Shown: positions 1 to 8,830, numbered from the stretch's first letter. The stretch: 64,000 nucleotides of DNA from Aliivibrio_A kagoshimensis (GCF_050337105.1 NZ_JAKJSQ010000002.1:62001-126000); one strand, 5' to 3'. Made by a program: numbers and translations. Notes: generated by a model not told the origin, from the letters alone.

Positions 1-419
1 TTAAATTTTTCTGAAAGTTCAAGGATGCTCTTATTCAAATCAAACTCTGAATCGTTTAAGGCTGTTAGTGCTTGACGATCCTCTTCATCTAAACGATTTA
101 CGCCTAAAATCGTCATCGATTTACTCTCATTTTTCACGATGGTGCCATCGTCAGAGCTGATCTTAAGTTTGTTGATCTGTTCTTGTGAAAAATCAATCAC
201 TTCAAATTCATAGACTGGTTTGCCTTTATGGTCATCAAGTTCAAACTCCACGATATTACCTGTGAAGTTGGTATTGATTTTTTCTATCGCTTGTTGAGGT
301 GTGAATTGAGCACGCTCAAGAGCTAGAGCACTTAAAAAATCATCATTAGCCATTGCAAGGCCAGAGGTTAGAGTAATTAGAGCTGCGGCAGTAGTGCAAA
401 TACGTTTTGTTAGTTTCAT
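1..419 (-). CDS. PepSY-like secreted protein, partial (C-terminus beyond window edge)
   Basis: The frame opens at an ATG at 417-419 on the minus strand, preceded by a good AGAAGGAG ribosome binding site, and runs off the left edge without a stop. The first ~22 residues are a signal peptide (KR, then a hydrophobic stretch ending GLAMA), so the protein is exported. The rest (QQAIEKINTNFTGNIVEFEL, then a segment resembling 'YEFEVID') resembles a PepSY domain, a small fold found in inhibitors and sensors in the cell envelope. Function in this organism is unknown. The PepSY call is by pattern only. Confidence 0.65.
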   Translation of the reverse strand, partial: MKLTKRICTTAAALITLTSGLAMANDDFLSALALERAQFTPQQAIEKINTNFTGNIVEFELDDHKGKPVYEFEVIDFSQEQINKLKISSDDGTIVKNESKSMTILGVNRLDEEDRQALTALNDSEFDLNKSILELSEKF

Positions 420-507
420 TGTGTTTCTCCTTCTGATTCGTTGATGAAGTAACTTTACTCTATTCACCATTTCCAAAAGGTGGATGGAACATTACAAATA
501 GTTAATG

Positions 508-1005
508 TTAGATTTTGCTCTTGATTCGACTCATTTGGTATACGTCTACAAATTCACCATCCCGAAAAGCATAGTCTTTGGATTGACCCTCGAGAATGAA
601 GCCAAACTTTTTGTACAGAGCAATAGCACTCACGTTATCAATGTATACAGTAAGCTCAATGCGATGGATATTCAGCCAGTTATCGGCAAGATCCAGTGCA
701 GTACACAAGAGTTGACTACCAATTCCCTTTCTTAGAAAGTCATCATGGACCGCCATTCCTAGCGATGCGACATGTCGACGCCTCGGGTTGGCTTCTACTC
801 GTAGACCTAAGTTTCCTGCAATAACATCATCAACTTCAGCGACATAGGAATAGACTCCCTCAGAGATGGCGGAGATACGTTTATGCCAAGATTCCAAAGA
901 TGGATTAGGCAGCTGTAGGGTACCTGAATAGGCATTAGGCAGCGAATAAAGCTGTTGTAACCCAGCGACGTCTTTGAGTTCAGAATGTCTAATGATCAGC
1001 CCCAT
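508..1005 (-). CDS. GNAT L-amino acid N-acetyltransferase (YhhY/AaaT-like)
   Basis: A 165-residue GNAT acetyltransferase. It resembles E. coli YhhY (AaaT) along its whole length: N-terminal IRHSELKDVAG, the conserved 'TLQLPNPS' and 'RRRHVASLGMAV' segments, the acetyl-CoA loop 'RKGIGSQLL' (about residues 92-100) and 'RIELTVYIDNVSAIALYKKF' (about 115-134). YhhY acetylates free amino acids such as phenylalanine and methionine; the same role here is inferred from family. ATG start with AAGGAG just upstream. It stands alone, convergent to nothing within 80 bp of the PepSY gene start. Confidence 0.8.
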   Translation of the reverse strand: MGLIIRHSELKDVAGLQQLYSLPNAYSGTLQLPNPSLESWHKRISAISEGVYSYVAEVDDVIAGNLGLRVEANPRRRHVASLGMAVHDDFLRKGIGSQLLCTALDLADNWLNIHRIELTVYIDNVSAIALYKKFGFILEGQSKDYAFRDGEFVDVYQMSRIKSKI

Positions 1006-1322
1006 GGTTTCTCCTTAAGTGTTACCGTTGCTAGTAAAATAGCATTTCCGTTTATGAGAATCTCAAATTAATAAAATGAAATCAAGATATTATGAGGAGA
1101 GTAAATAAAGTGAAATTGTTTCCATAAAGCGCTTGTAAAGAAGGTGTTAATTGCGTAGGTTTAATGGATGAATACTATTGGTTTCACCTCTTGGCTCCTC
1201 CTCTTATTACTGTCTTTCGACTGGTAAGATTTTTTCTATCTGGTTGTGAGTAATACGCAGCCAGTCGTTACATGATACGTATTAACTCACAACTTTAACC
1301 CTGACCTTGTGAGAATAATATA
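1006..1322. other. Intergenic region between acetyltransferase and EamA gene
   Basis: About 317 bases with no gene. They hold the divergent promoters of the flanking genes. The only clear structure is a long inverted repeat at 1243-1293, listed separately. I see no RNA gene or coding potential. Confidence 0.5.
1243..1293 (+). promoter_or_regulatory. Long inverted repeat upstream of EamA exporter gene
   Basis: The left arm GTTGTGAGTAATACG (1243-1257) is complementary to the right arm CGTATTAACTCACAAC (1278-1293) except for one extra A, separated by 20 bases. It ends 30 bases before the ATG at 1323. It could be a paired operator with TTGTGAGT half sites or a stem in the 5' leader. There is no U-run after it, so it is not a normal terminator. 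The role is inferred. Confidence 0.5.
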
Positions 1323-2249
1323 ATGACTGAAACTTCTGCAATAACGAACACTCATCAACAGAATATCAATAGTGGTATCGCTTTTGCGGTAACCGCAACG
1401 TTGATGTTTTCGATAAAACCTATTTTAATCAAATTAGCTTATCAATTTGGTGGCGATGCCGTTTCGATTATGGCCATACGAGCCGCTTTTTCTCTCCCTT
1501 TTTACCTGTTCATGTTGCTCTGGATCTGCCGTAAAGAAGAAGCGAGAGAAAAAGTAACTCGTTATGGCTGGCAAGCGGCTTTAGTCGGTGTATTGGGTTA
1601 TTACCTTGCTTCATACCTTGATATATTGTCACTAAACTATATTTCAGCCCAACTTGAACGTTTATTGATCTTTCTGTTTCCCTCTTTTGTCGTATTAATT
1701 AGTTGGATCTTTCTTAAACAGAAACCACAAAAGAGTACTTTTATTTCTATCTTTCTTGGTTATTTGGGGATTGGTCTCATTGTGGCACATGACCTTACTG
1801 AATTTGGAGCTGAAGTCTGGTTAGGCTCCTCTTTGGCTATTTGCTCAGCACTGATATTCGCCTGTTACCTGGTGTTGAGTAAAAAACAGATACAGCGTTT
1901 AGGCAGTCAACTGTTTACCTGTATTGGTATGGGCTGTGCTGCTGTTGTGATTTTGATTCATGCCCTTACAGAGCAGGTAGAGGTGGTATCCATGAGTATT
2001 GAGTTTGTAGCGATCGGCTTGATAATGGCGGTGTTTTGTACTGTGTTACCCTCATTTCTTGTTGCGGCAGCTATGGCCCGTTTAACGCCTTCAACGCTAA
2101 GTTTAACCAGTAATGTAGGTCCTGCTATTACAGCGGGATTTGCGGTGATTCTACTTGACGAAGCTTTCACCCTGTTTCATGCCGTGGGTATGGCACTTGT
2201 TGTGTTATCGGTGGTTAGCTTGACATCAGATAAAGCCAGAAAAAATTAA
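1323..2249 (+). CDS. EamA/DMT-family membrane transporter
   Basis: A 308-residue protein with about ten hydrophobic segments arranged as two EamA repeats, the pattern of drug/metabolite exporters in the inner membrane. The first repeat begins at 'SGIAFAVTATLMFSIKPILI' (about 17-36) and the second near residue 160. No substrate can be read from the sequence. The gene is monocistronic, with the inverted repeat at 1243-1293 in its leader suggesting local control. The ATG at 1323 is kept because it precedes the first hydrophobic segment by a normal distance. Confidence 0.75.
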   Translation: MTETSAITNTHQQNINSGIAFAVTATLMFSIKPILIKLAYQFGGDAVSIMAIRAAFSLPFYLFMLLWICRKEEAREKVTRYGWQAALVGVLGYYLASYLDILSLNYISAQLERLLIFLFPSFVVLISWIFLKQKPQKSTFISIFLGYLGIGLIVAHDLTEFGAEVWLGSSLAICSALIFACYLVLSKKQIQRLGSQLFTCIGMGCAAVVILIHALTEQVEVVSMSIEFVAIGLIMAVFCTVLPSFLVAAAMARLTPSTLSLTSNVGPAITAGFAVILLDEAFTLFHAVGMALVVLSVVSLTSDKARKN

Positions 2250-2313
2250 CGCTTGTTTGGATTTTACATTATCCTATAGCTAATTAAATGTAGTGTTATT
2301 GCAGGACAACAGT

Positions 2314-2706
2314 ATGACCGTGTCATTAGATGAAGCAACAATCAACGCCATTCAAAACAGAGATGCTGAGCAGCGCTTTCAATATTTAGTCAAAGAGGTC
2401 GTTGCCAATCGACAAATTTGGATTCTAAAAGATGAGCATGGTTGCGTGATGCTTAACACTGAAGAGGAAGATGCGGTGCCAGTATGGCCTAATCGCGAAT
2501 TCGCTGAGAGTTGGGCTACTGGTGATTGGAAAGCGTGCGAAGCGGAGTCAATATCACTAAATAAGTGGCATAGCCGTTGGACTCATGGATTAGAAGATGA
2601 TGATTTAGGCGTCGTTATTTTTCCAGATCAAAATGAAGAGGGTTTAATTATCTCTTCACAAGAGCTTGATTTTGAATTGAAAAAACAGTCGGCAAAATCA
2701 AAGTAA
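2314..2706 (+). CDS. DUF2750 family protein
   Basis: A 130-residue soluble protein with no signal peptide. It carries the DUF2750 hallmarks: an N-terminal 'RFQYLVKEVVANRQIWIL' strand region, 'VPVWPNREFAESWA' in the middle (about 65-78) and a C-terminal 'GVVIFPDQNEEGLIISSQEL'. The family is widespread in Gammaproteobacteria and has no known function. An upstream GTG (2293) exists, but the ATG at 2314 has the better AGGA-type site and matches the family start. A terminator hairpin follows at 2738. Confidence 0.7.
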   Translation: MTVSLDEATINAIQNRDAEQRFQYLVKEVVANRQIWILKDEHGCVMLNTEEEDAVPVWPNREFAESWATGDWKACEAESISLNKWHSRWTHGLEDDDLGVVIFPDQNEEGLIISSQELDFELKKQSAKSK

Positions 2707-2718
2707 CCCTATAATGGG

Positions 2719-3132
2719 TTAATGTGACACTTTATTACGCAGAGATTTGGTTTGACCTCTCTGCGTTTTTTTATCCATTCTTCGGCGCTGAGAGCCTTTT
2801 GTCGGTTTCGTTGCTCGCCGGGTTTTTTGCACCACAACGGCTGCTAATATCATCTCCTTTAATCTGACTAAAGCATCTTCACGATTTTTCTCCTGAGTTC
2901 TATGTTGTTGTGCTTTAATGATGATCACGCCATCTTTAGTGATGCGGTGATCGGAGAGCTTTAACAATCGGTCTTTATAAAATTGCGGTAGGGTAGAACG
3001 ATTTACATCGAATTTAAGATGGATAGCGCTGGATACTTTGTTAACGTTTTGTCCACCTGCCCCTTGAGCCCGAATCGCCGTCAGTTCGATTTCCCAGCTA
3101 GCTAGTTCGACACCGTTGGAGATTTTAAGCAT
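2719..3132 (-). CDS. arfB: Alternative ribosome-rescue factor / peptidyl-tRNA hydrolase ArfB (YaeJ)
   Basis: A 137-residue class-I-release-factor-like protein. ArfB binds ribosomes stalled on truncated mRNA and hydrolyses the peptidyl-tRNA. The catalytic GGQ is at residues 26-28 within 'RAQGAGGQNVNKVSSAIHL', and the C-terminal tail is highly basic (QKTRRATKPT, RRRMDKKTQR), as needed for entering the empty mRNA channel. Length matches E. coli ArfB (140). It has its own promoter region and converges on the DUF2750 gene, whose terminator sits in its last codons. Confidence 0.9.
   Translation of the reverse strand: MLKISNGVELASWEIELTAIRAQGAGGQNVNKVSSAIHLKFDVNRSTLPQFYKDRLLKLSDHRITKDGVIIIKAQQHRTQEKNREDALVRLKEMILAAVVVQKTRRATKPTKGSQRRRMDKKTQRGQTKSLRNKVSH
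2738..2772 (+). terminator. Rho-independent terminator of the DUF2750 gene
   Basis: CGCAGAGA (2738-2745) pairs with TCTCTGCG (2758-2765) and is followed by seven T (2766-2772). It lies inside the 3' coding end of the convergent arfB gene, so the two genes share this stretch. Confidence 0.75.
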
Positions 3133-3273
3133 AGTAAAAGTACCTGTTAGACGATAAGGGTGAATGATCGGTGGTGATGTGACTCAAGTCCGTTATAATA
3201 CCTGCAGATTAGCGCAGTATCTAGATGGTTTGTCGGGTTCGTTGCGCTTAGAAATAGATAGAAAGGTAAAAAA

Positions 3274-3636
3274 ATGAGCGAAAACGTAAAAGAAGAACTT
3301 CAGAAGCTGAATAATCGATTAGATCGTTGCAAGCATCGTCTAGAAGCAGCAAAAAAACGCGGTGATCAACCGATCGTTAAACAGTTTACATTTGAGATTG
3401 AAACCATCAACAAGAAAATCTCAAAGATGAAAGGTCGTCAGCAGCATAATGTTGGTAATCAAGGTTCTGAAGTTTTAAAAATGCCGTTTAAACGCGTATT
3501 AACGAAAGCAGAACAAGCCGATATGGGCAAGCTGAAAAAATCGGTTCGTGGACTGATTGTGGTTCACCCTATGACTGCATTAGGGCGTGAGATTGGAATT
3601 AAAGAGATGACTGGTTACGCACCACAAGCTTTTTAA
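3274..3636 (+). CDS. yibL: YibL-family ribosome-associated protein
   Basis: A 120-residue protein with a basic coiled-coil N-terminal half (KEELQKLNNRLDRCKHRLEA, about 6-25) and a strongly conserved C-terminal block 'LTKAEQADMGKLKKSVRGL' followed by 'VVHPMTALGREIGIKEMTG', nearly identical to E. coli YibL. YibL copurifies with ribosomes; its molecular role is not known. ATG preceded by AGAAAGG. It is followed after 17 bases by the VF530-type gene and probably shares its transcript and the terminator at 3898. Confidence 0.85.
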   Translation: MSENVKEELQKLNNRLDRCKHRLEAAKKRGDQPIVKQFTFEIETINKKISKMKGRQQHNVGNQGSEVLKMPFKRVLTKAEQADMGKLKKSVRGLIVVHPMTALGREIGIKEMTGYAPQAF

Positions 3637-3653
3637 CGGTTAGAGAGTTGATA

Positions 3654-3887
3654 ATGACCCAAGAGAACAACCCGCTTCATGGCATGACATTAGAGAACAT
3701 TTTGATTGAAATGGTCGACTATTTTGGCTGGGAAGGTTTAGGTTCAAGAATCGATATTCGCTGTTTTAATAGTGATCCAAGCATTAAATCAAGCTTGAAG
3801 TTTCTGCGTAAAACGCAATGGGCAAGAGATAAAGTAGAAAGTCTCTACATTGATATGAAGCGAAGACAGCAGAAGAAGAAAAAATAA
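3654..3887 (+). CDS. VF530-family small DNA-binding protein (DUF2132)
   Basis: A 77-residue protein matching the VF530 family, named after a Vibrio fischeri protein of solved structure: 'NPLHGMTLENILIEMVDYFG' near the start, 'FNSDPSIKSSLKFLRKTQWA' in the middle and a lysine/arginine-rich tail (KRRQQKKKK). The structure resembles a DNA-binding fold, and the tail fits nucleic acid binding, but no target is known. A TTG at 3648 is in frame, but the ATG at 3654 behind GAGAG is preferred. Likely cotranscribed with yibL. Confidence 0.8.
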   Translation: MTQENNPLHGMTLENILIEMVDYFGWEGLGSRIDIRCFNSDPSIKSSLKFLRKTQWARDKVESLYIDMKRRQQKKKK

Positions 3888-3897
3888 GTACATTGAA

Positions 3898-3922
3898 ACG
3901 CGCCTAATCAGCGCGTTTTTTT
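3898..3922 (+). terminator. Terminator of yibL-VF530 unit
   Basis: ACGCGC (3898-3903), loop CTAATCA, GCGCGT (3911-3916), then a run of seven T. It overlaps the last bases of the convergent LysR gene. Confidence 0.8.
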
Positions 3923-4823
3923 ATTGGTTGTGATTAAACATCTTGGTTAGCCAATCTTTTAATGTAATGACAGATTCTTTGTTGAGTTGTTCTGGATTAC
4001 AGGCGAAATAAAATGCCTTGCTAGGGTGAAGAACTTCACTGCTGATCTGCATTAATACCCCAGCGTTTAAATCGTTTAACGCAAATTCTTTATGGGTCAC
4101 TAATATACCTAGGCCATTTCTAGCCGCTTGCATTGACTGTATCGTTGCGTCAAAGCTGAGGTTGGGTTTTCTCTTTGGCGGCATTACTTTCATCGCCTTT
4201 GCCCAGATCTCCCAATCATCTTTTCGTCGGGGGTTGGTGACATAAATGGCTGAAAACTGCTCTATCAGTTTTAAGGGGTCTCTGGTATTGGCGCGTTCTA
4301 ATAAAGCCGGACTACAGACTAGAATGAGTTCATCATCCGCTAGGTGTTCAAAGTAGTAGTTGTTCCACTCCTCTTTATTGCCATGGATCAGTGCGACATC
4401 AATGCCTTCATTATCAAGATCAAAAACAAACGGTAGACTTGAAATGCGGATATCAATATGTGGTGCATCTTTTTGAAATTGGTCCACTTTGGGAATCCAC
4501 CAATGAAGGGCGAGCGAGTTCACCATATTCAGCATGATTCTATTACTATTTTTCGGAGCGGATAGCGCCTCCGAAGCCTGTAAAATCTGTGCAATAGCAG
4601 GAGCGATTTTTTTATAATATTGGTGACCCTCTCGATTTAATTCCACCTGACGTCCAATGCGTTTAAACAATTGAGTGTTCAACTGACTTTCAAGGGTTTT
4701 GATGGATTGACTTACCGCTGAGTGACTGACATTCAGCGTTTTAGCAGCAGCGGTCATACTTCCACAGTCTGCGACGGCAACAAAAGTATATAACGATTTC
4801 AATGGTGGGGCACTTTTGGACAT
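3921..4823 (-). CDS. LysR-family transcriptional regulator (GcvA/AmpR-like group)
   Basis: A 300-residue LysR regulator. The N-terminal winged helix-turn-helix is clear at about residues 8-65 ('PPLKSLYTFVAVADCGSMTA', 'LNVSHSAVSQSIKTLESQLN', 'QLFKRIGRQVELNREG'), followed by a LysR substrate-binding domain from about 95. 'PLKSLYTFVAVAD' and 'SHSAVSQSIKTLE' resemble the GcvA-type group. It is divergent from the EamA exporter at 4929 with a 105-base shared promoter region, so that exporter is its most likely target (inference from context). Confidence 0.8.
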   Translation of the reverse strand: MSKSAPPLKSLYTFVAVADCGSMTAAAKTLNVSHSAVSQSIKTLESQLNTQLFKRIGRQVELNREGHQYYKKIAPAIAQILQASEALSAPKNSNRIMLNMVNSLALHWWIPKVDQFQKDAPHIDIRISSLPFVFDLDNEGIDVALIHGNKEEWNNYYFEHLADDELILVCSPALLERANTRDPLKLIEQFSAIYVTNPRRKDDWEIWAKAMKVMPPKRKPNLSFDATIQSMQAARNGLGILVTHKEFALNDLNAGVLMQISSEVLHPSKAFYFACNPEQLNKESVITLKDWLTKMFNHNQ

Positions 4824-4928
4824 AAAGATACTAATATCTGTAAGTTTATCTAACAGGTTTGGTCAATATTACTCGCTTTTTATCTCTTTACAATAGGAAT
4901 AGACTACAGCCTGAATTAAGGAGCAAGT

Positions 4929-5870
4929 ATGTCGTTCTCTATAAAACCTGTTGGATTCATGTTGGCATCCACCTGTAGCTTATCATTAACCAGCTTAATA
5001 GCTAAACTGTTAACCGGATACATGTCGACTGAGTTATTGAATCTTCTGAGATTTATTCTTCCAGCTATGTTGATGGTTTGGCTGATGATGATGACCAGCT
5101 GGGAGGTGCCAAAACGGAAAGATTTACCCGCTTTGATGATGAGAGCACTGTTTATCACACTTACTCAACTCTGCTTTATCTACGCTCTCACGACTTTATC
5201 TCTGGTTGAAACGGTGGTGCTGTTTAGCACAGGACCTATGTTTATTCCTTTGTTAGAAAAACTGATGTTTGGCACTAAGGTAAAAACAGTGACAGTTGTG
5301 GCGTTATGCTTAGCCTTTATTGGGGTCGCGATACAGGCTGGGTTAGGGGGGAGTATAGACTGGAGACCTGAATTGTTGATTGGTCTTATGGCGGGATTGG
5401 GTAATGCCTCTGCGCAAGTATGCATGTTTCGTTCAACCAAAAGCCATCTTTCAGCGCTTGGGATTAATACCTGGTGCATGTCTTTTGCCGCCATTTTGTC
5501 GATGCCACTATTTTGGTTATCATCTGGTGGTGCCGGTTTATCAGAGCTAAGCTCACTGCTTCATCAAGAGTTTACTTGGGTTGTATTACTCTCACTATTC
5601 TGTATCTCAATTACAGCGATCAGTACTCAAATCTTCAGAGTGAAAGCGTATAAATTGGTTGAGTCTGGCGCTATGTTGTCGCCATTGATTTTTACCAATC
5701 TTCTATTTGTCTTTTTGTGGCAACAGCTGTTCTTTAATGAGGTATTAGAAGCGCAGAAAGTGTTTGGGTTAGGTTTGATTATCATTGCAACTCTACTCAA
5801 TACGTTCGGCGGTGTCATTGAGAAGAAGTGGGCTCAAGCCATGTTGAAAAAAGACAAAGCAGTTTGTTGA
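4929..5870 (+). CDS. EamA/DMT-family membrane transporter
   Basis: A 313-residue protein with about ten predicted membrane segments in two EamA repeats (first repeat about 8-140, second about 155-300). It is an inner-membrane exporter of unknown substrate. The ATG at 4929 lies behind AAGGAG. The divergent LysR gene (4823) suggests inducer-dependent expression. It is clearly different in sequence from the EamA proteins at 1323 and 31754, so these are not recent copies of each other. Confidence 0.75.
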   Translation: MSFSIKPVGFMLASTCSLSLTSLIAKLLTGYMSTELLNLLRFILPAMLMVWLMMMTSWEVPKRKDLPALMMRALFITLTQLCFIYALTTLSLVETVVLFSTGPMFIPLLEKLMFGTKVKTVTVVALCLAFIGVAIQAGLGGSIDWRPELLIGLMAGLGNASAQVCMFRSTKSHLSALGINTWCMSFAAILSMPLFWLSSGGAGLSELSSLLHQEFTWVVLLSLFCISITAISTQIFRVKAYKLVESGAMLSPLIFTNLLFVFLWQQLFFNEVLEAQKVFGLGLIIIATLLNTFGGVIEKKWAQAMLKKDKAVC

Positions 5871-5895
5871 TATAGTCATCGGAAGATGAAATAAA

Positions 5896-5928
5896 AACAC
5901 CACTCGTAATGAGTGGTGTTATTTTTTT
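5896..5928 (+). terminator. Terminator between EamA gene and allE (convergent)
   Basis: AACACCACTC (5896-5905), loop GTAAT, GAGTGGTGTT (5911-5920), then A and seven T. Ten perfect base pairs. It can also serve the convergent allE transcript, though the T-run favours the plus strand. Confidence 0.85.
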
Positions 5929-5936
5929 CCTTAAAA

Positions 5937-6773
5937 TCAGTTCTTTGGACGAATAAATGGCATGTGGCGATTCACATCTTTATACAGAAGGTAACGGAAT
6001 GGTCCAGGGCCTCCGGCATAACATGATTGTGGGCAGAACGCGCGCAACCACATAAAGTCGCCGGCCTCAACTTCTACCCAATCTTGGTTTAAGTGATAGA
6101 CGGCTTTGCCCTCTAAGACGTACAGTCCATGCTCCATTACGTGGGTTTCATCAAAAGGAATAACTGTACCTGGTTGAAAGGTGACAATATTAACATGCAT
6201 ATCGTGGCGCATATCCGTTGGGTCAGCGAAGCGTGTCGTGGCCCAACCGTCATTGGTATCGGGCATTGAAATCGGGTCGAGATCATTCTCATTAGTGACA
6301 AAAGCTTCAGGAACTTCTAAACCATCTACAAATTGATACGCTTTGCGAACCCAATGAAAACGCGTGGCTTGTTGGCTGTTGTTATGTACGGTCCAATGAC
6401 AACCGGGTGGAATAAAGGCATAGCCTCCTTCGGTCATATGGTGGGCTTGTCCCTCAATCGTTATATCCATTTCACCCGCAACGACAAAGAGCACGCCTTC
6501 TGCATTAGGATCCAGCTCTGGTTTGTCTGATCCGCCTTCCGGTTCCAACTCAACAATGTATTGAGAAAACGTTTCCGAAAATCCACTTAATGGGCGAGCA
6601 ATCACCCACATACGCATGTTTTGCCAAAAAGGCAGGAAGCTGGTGACAATATCGGTCATTACACGCTTAGGGATAATCGCGTATGCGTCGGTAAGCACCG
6701 CACGATCTGAAAGCAATTGCGTTTGAGGCGGCAGTCCGCCTTGAGGTGAGTAGTAGCTGTGTTTACCTGCCAT
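5937..6773 (-). CDS. allE: (S)-ureidoglycine aminohydrolase
   Basis: A 278-residue bicupin enzyme that removes ammonia from (S)-ureidoglycine, giving (S)-ureidoglycolate in allantoin breakdown. The C-terminal cupin carries the Mn-binding set with the spacing known from characterised enzymes: E209, H211, H215 and Q249 (in ETHVMEH and FCPQSCY). The N-terminal cupin covers about 60-145. E. coli AllE is 261 residues. ATG behind AAGGATCACAAG. No other ureide gene is in the window; it is divergent from a LysR gene, the likely regulator. Confidence 0.88.
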   Translation of the reverse strand: MAGKHSYYSPQGGLPPQTQLLSDRAVLTDAYAIIPKRVMTDIVTSFLPFWQNMRMWVIARPLSGFSETFSQYIVELEPEGGSDKPELDPNAEGVLFVVAGEMDITIEGQAHHMTEGGYAFIPPGCHWTVHNNSQQATRFHWVRKAYQFVDGLEVPEAFVTNENDLDPISMPDTNDGWATTRFADPTDMRHDMHVNIVTFQPGTVIPFDETHVMEHGLYVLEGKAVYHLNQDWVEVEAGDFMWLRAFCPQSCYAGGPGPFRYLLYKDVNRHMPFIRPKN

Positions 6774-6911
6774 ATCTTGTGATCCTTCTTTTCGATAGGG
6801 AGTGCATTGTTTATAAATTCTTATGTAGCCAGTATGTACTAATTATTAATGATTGATAAATTAAATAATTAAATTATTATCAGTGGATATTCCACTAGTT
6901 AAGGCGATGGC

Positions 6912-7778
6912 ATGCAACACACCTTAGATCCCGTTTTATTGCGCAGTTTGGTCGCCGTTATTGATACGGGCAGTTTCACTCGCGCAGCAGAGAGCACTCA
7001 CTTAACTCAATCGACCATTAGCCAGCAAATACGTAAATTAGAAGCACAATTAGGCTGTGAATTGTTGCTACGAAAAAAACGCTACACCACGGCAACGGTT
7101 GAAGGCGAGCGTATTGTGACTTACGCGCGTCGCATTTTAGCCATGATGGAAGATGCCATCGAACAGACGGTATTAAGCGCTGAGCAGAGGCCTATTCGTC
7201 TAGGGGTACCTGAGGACTTTGCCACTCATGAGTTAATGCCGACTTTAAACCGCTTTGCCAAGACCTTCCCAGATGTGCGTTTAGAGGTAAAAAGTGGAAT
7301 GTGCAGTGATATCTGGTCTCAGTTTGAAAACAGTGGTTTGGATTTAGCGCTGGTAAAACATCGTTTAGGCAGCGCACAAGGCGTAGAGAGTTGGCCGGAA
7401 CCGCTGTGTTGGATTGATGGTAAACAGAGTGACAGTTTACTCCAAAGCACTATTCCATTAGTTGGGTTACCCAGTACGGGTTTATATCGAAGTGAAATGG
7501 CGCATGCCTTTGATCTACTCGGTAAGAACTGGAGGATGGCATACATTACCACCAGCCTATTAGGGGTGAGCTGTGCAGTGGAGGCTGGGATGGGGATATC
7601 ACTACTGCCGGAGCGATTAGTGAGCCAAGCCCATCGAGTATTAGGGGATAATGAGGGTTTACCTAAGGTGGCACCACTTGAGTTGATACTGCATCTAGGT
7701 CAGCAACAATCGAATCAAACTAAAATATTGGCGGAGTACCTCACCGAAACGTGTAATAAGATCTTTAAGCAGGTCTAA
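6912..7778 (+). CDS. LysR-family transcriptional regulator
   Basis: A 288-residue LysR protein. The DNA-binding helix-turn-helix is at about 6-64 ('LLRSLVAVIDTGSFTRAAES', 'LTQSTISQQIRKLEAQLGCE'), and the effector domain begins near 93 ('PIRLGVPEDFATHELMP'). It is divergent from allE with a 138-base AT-rich region between them, so control of allE in response to a ureide or purine metabolite is plausible but inferred. ATG at 6912 is preceded by AAGGCG. Confidence 0.8.
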   Translation: MQHTLDPVLLRSLVAVIDTGSFTRAAESTHLTQSTISQQIRKLEAQLGCELLLRKKRYTTATVEGERIVTYARRILAMMEDAIEQTVLSAEQRPIRLGVPEDFATHELMPTLNRFAKTFPDVRLEVKSGMCSDIWSQFENSGLDLALVKHRLGSAQGVESWPEPLCWIDGKQSDSLLQSTIPLVGLPSTGLYRSEMAHAFDLLGKNWRMAYITTSLLGVSCAVEAGMGISLLPERLVSQAHRVLGDNEGLPKVAPLELILHLGQQQSNQTKILAEYLTETCNKIFKQV

Positions 7779-7964
7779 ATAGAACGTGATAAACGCTTCT
7801 TTTTGATACTCAATTAACTATTGGCATATGCAAACCATGTTGCAATTTCCGCCGATTCAATTGTGGTTACATGAGGCGTTAGCTGAGACAGATGTGACAG
7901 CGTAAAGTTTATGCTAACCTGTTCGTCTGACAATGAGGTCGGATGAGAGTAAAGCAGGTTCACC

Positions 7965-8816
7965 ATGAGTGATAAAATCTATTTTAGCAAAGCAGGAAAA
8001 TTCAGTGTGAGACGCACATTGATCAACGTAGGCACGCGATTGCACCACACTATAGCGCCTAAGCATGCTAAAAAGGTGGCTCGTAAAATTCTGCTTACCC
8101 CTGTGCGTACTAAACCGAAAAATAGTCAGCCTCAAGGTTTGATAGAGGGGGCTTTATCGACCAGTGAAGGGATGATTAAAACTTATCAATTGGGCTCTGG
8201 ACCAGTATGGATTTTCAGCCATGGTTGGTCTGGCACCTCCAGTCAATTTTATCCGTTAATGGAGCACGTTGCTCAACGGGGCTTTACCGCTCTTGCCTAT
8301 GATCACCCAGGACACGGTGCCAGTGAAGGGAAATATGGTCATATTCCAGGTTTTGTGAATGTGTTGGATGAGCTGCTTGATAGCGTCGATGATATTGCTG
8401 GCGTGGTTGCACACAGTATGGGCACGGCTTCGCTGTTAGAGTGTCGTCATAACAAACTGGAAAGTGTTCCTTTTCTGCTGGTTGCTCCGGTTTTAAACTA
8501 TACCGAAAATCTATTTCATAGCGTGATTAAATCGGGTTATTCGGTAAAACTGTTTCAAGAGGTTGTCGGAGAGATTGAGCATCGATATCAATACCCGATT
8601 GAAACTATTAATCCCTATCAGCGTTTACAACAGAAAGAGAAACCGACCACCATAGTGCATGATCCTGATGATAAGTTCTCACCCTATTTAGTCTCAGATA
8701 AAGCGGCGCAAGAAGGTGATAGAGTCGTATTAGTGACCACAAATGGGCAGGGGCATGGGCGTGTGATGCAGTGCAGCGAAACGTTACAAGCATTTGATGC
8801 ACTGTTGGAACGTTGA
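7965..8816 (+). CDS. Alpha/beta-fold hydrolase
   Basis: A 283-residue serine hydrolase of the alpha/beta fold. The oxyanion-hole segment 'FSHGWSGTSSQFY' is at about 84-96, the nucleophile elbow 'AHSMGTAS' places Ser at 151, an acidic cluster 'HDPDDKF' follows near 232-238, and the catalytic His is H264 in 'GQGHGR'. No signal peptide is seen; the substrate cannot be read. The stop codon overlaps an in-frame TTG of the next gene, so the two are probably cotranscribed. Confidence 0.75.
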   Translation: MSDKIYFSKAGKFSVRRTLINVGTRLHHTIAPKHAKKVARKILLTPVRTKPKNSQPQGLIEGALSTSEGMIKTYQLGSGPVWIFSHGWSGTSSQFYPLMEHVAQRGFTALAYDHPGHGASEGKYGHIPGFVNVLDELLDSVDDIAGVVAHSMGTASLLECRHNKLESVPFLLVAPVLNYTENLFHSVIKSGYSVKLFQEVVGEIEHRYQYPIETINPYQRLQQKEKPTTIVHDPDDKFSPYLVSDKAAQEGDRVVLVTTNGQGHGRVMQCSETLQAFDALLER

Positions 8817-8830
8817 TCGTTACACACTCT

